Positions 63,900-64,000 of a DNA stretch of 64,000 nucleotides are shown here, in pieces. Every line of letters begins with the position of its first letter. The first letter of the stretch is position 1. The stretch spans positions 1,178,001 to 1,242,000 of the forward strand of contig NZ_CP029043.1 in the NCBI RefSeq assembly GCF_003074055.1. The letters are read 5' to 3'. Below the pieces are notes generated by a model, which worked only from the letters and a program-made list of their open reading frames with translations, had not been told where the DNA came from and did not search any database. Origin of the DNA: Streptomyces nigra. GTDB lineage: Bacteria; Actinomycetota; Actinomycetes; Streptomycetales; Streptomycetaceae. The translations under genes were made by a program, and so were the position numbers.

Positions 63900-64000
63900 T
63901 CCGGGCCTCCAGGCGGGCTGCGTCCGACAGGGCACTTCTTCCTTCCATCCTGCACCGCCGCCACCCCGCCCGGCCACGGCTCGGGCCGACATCAGGGACA

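Overview
The window is chromosomal DNA from a Streptomyces-type actinomycete. The evidence is very high G+C with strongly GC3-biased genes, many GTG/TTG starts and 4-bp start/stop overlaps, an almost full-length match to BldD and SsgB (developmental regulators diagnostic of streptomycetes), and a gene order (pyr operon–bldD–efp–aro–alaS–rpsD–hisS–relA–secDF–ruvABC–pdxST–pimA–thrS–ssgB) that I recognise as the conserved Streptomyces core around these genes. I see no insertion sequence, integrase, CRISPR array or biosynthetic cluster; this is a housekeeping core segment.

Layout. 1–8.9 kb (minus strand): pyrimidine operon pyrR-pyrB-pyrC-(PH-like membrane protein)-carA-carB-pyrD, with overlapping genes, a PyrR-type RNA site in the pyrR leader and a strong hairpin before pyrD. 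9–12 kb: bldD (plus) with an autoregulatory site, convergent with nusB-efp-M24 peptidase homologue. 12–19.3 kb (minus): intergenic repeat array, P-loop kinase-like protein, aroB-aroK-aroC, a small membrane protein, aroE and the endolytic transglycosylase mltG. 19.3–24.7 kb (minus): ruvX, alaS, two small membrane-associated proteins and rpsD with a long structured leader. 25–29.2 kb (minus): rarA, a VKOR-type thiol oxidase, hisS and an MBL-fold hydrolase. 29.4–31.6 kb (plus): cyclophilin-type lipid-anchored or membrane PPIase-like protein and a DUF349 coiled-coil protein. 31.7–41.8 kb (minus): relA, apt, secF, secD, yajC, ruvB, ruvA, ruvC, yebC family. 41.8–46.9 kb (minus): pdxT, pdxS, LemA-like protein, and the phosphatidylinositol mannoside set (PimA-like glycosyltransferase, acyltransferase, PIP synthase). 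47–51.3 kb (plus): EF-G2-like factor with a degenerate GTPase centre and an unknown membrane protein. 51.3–56.6 kb: HIT protein, potassium channel, thrS, and an unknown protein coupled to a DUF4365 nuclease-like protein. 56.7–64 kb: DEDDh exonuclease, two identical tRNA-Val(CAC) genes flanking an SRPBCC protein and a large polytopic membrane protein, a PGPGW membrane protein, ssgB, a CGNR zinc-finger regulator and two small membrane proteins.

How it works together. The window groups nucleotide supply (pyr, apt, PyrR feedback), aromatic amino acid precursor supply (aro), translation (alaS, hisS, thrS, rpsD, efp, EF-G2, tRNA-Val), stringent response (relA), protein export (secDF-yajC), recombination repair (ruvABC, rarA, ruvX), cell envelope synthesis (mltG, PI/PIM enzymes) and developmental control (bldD, ssgB). 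The most interesting signals are the altered active sites in the M24 peptidase homologue and EF-G2, the RNA leaders of pyrR and rpsD, the bldD autoregulatory site, the uncharacterised DUF4365 gene pair, and several local repeat structures. I did not find a clear, previously undescribed multi-gene system; the DUF4365 pair is the best candidate. Coordinates come from reading the sequence; start choices are justified in each entry.
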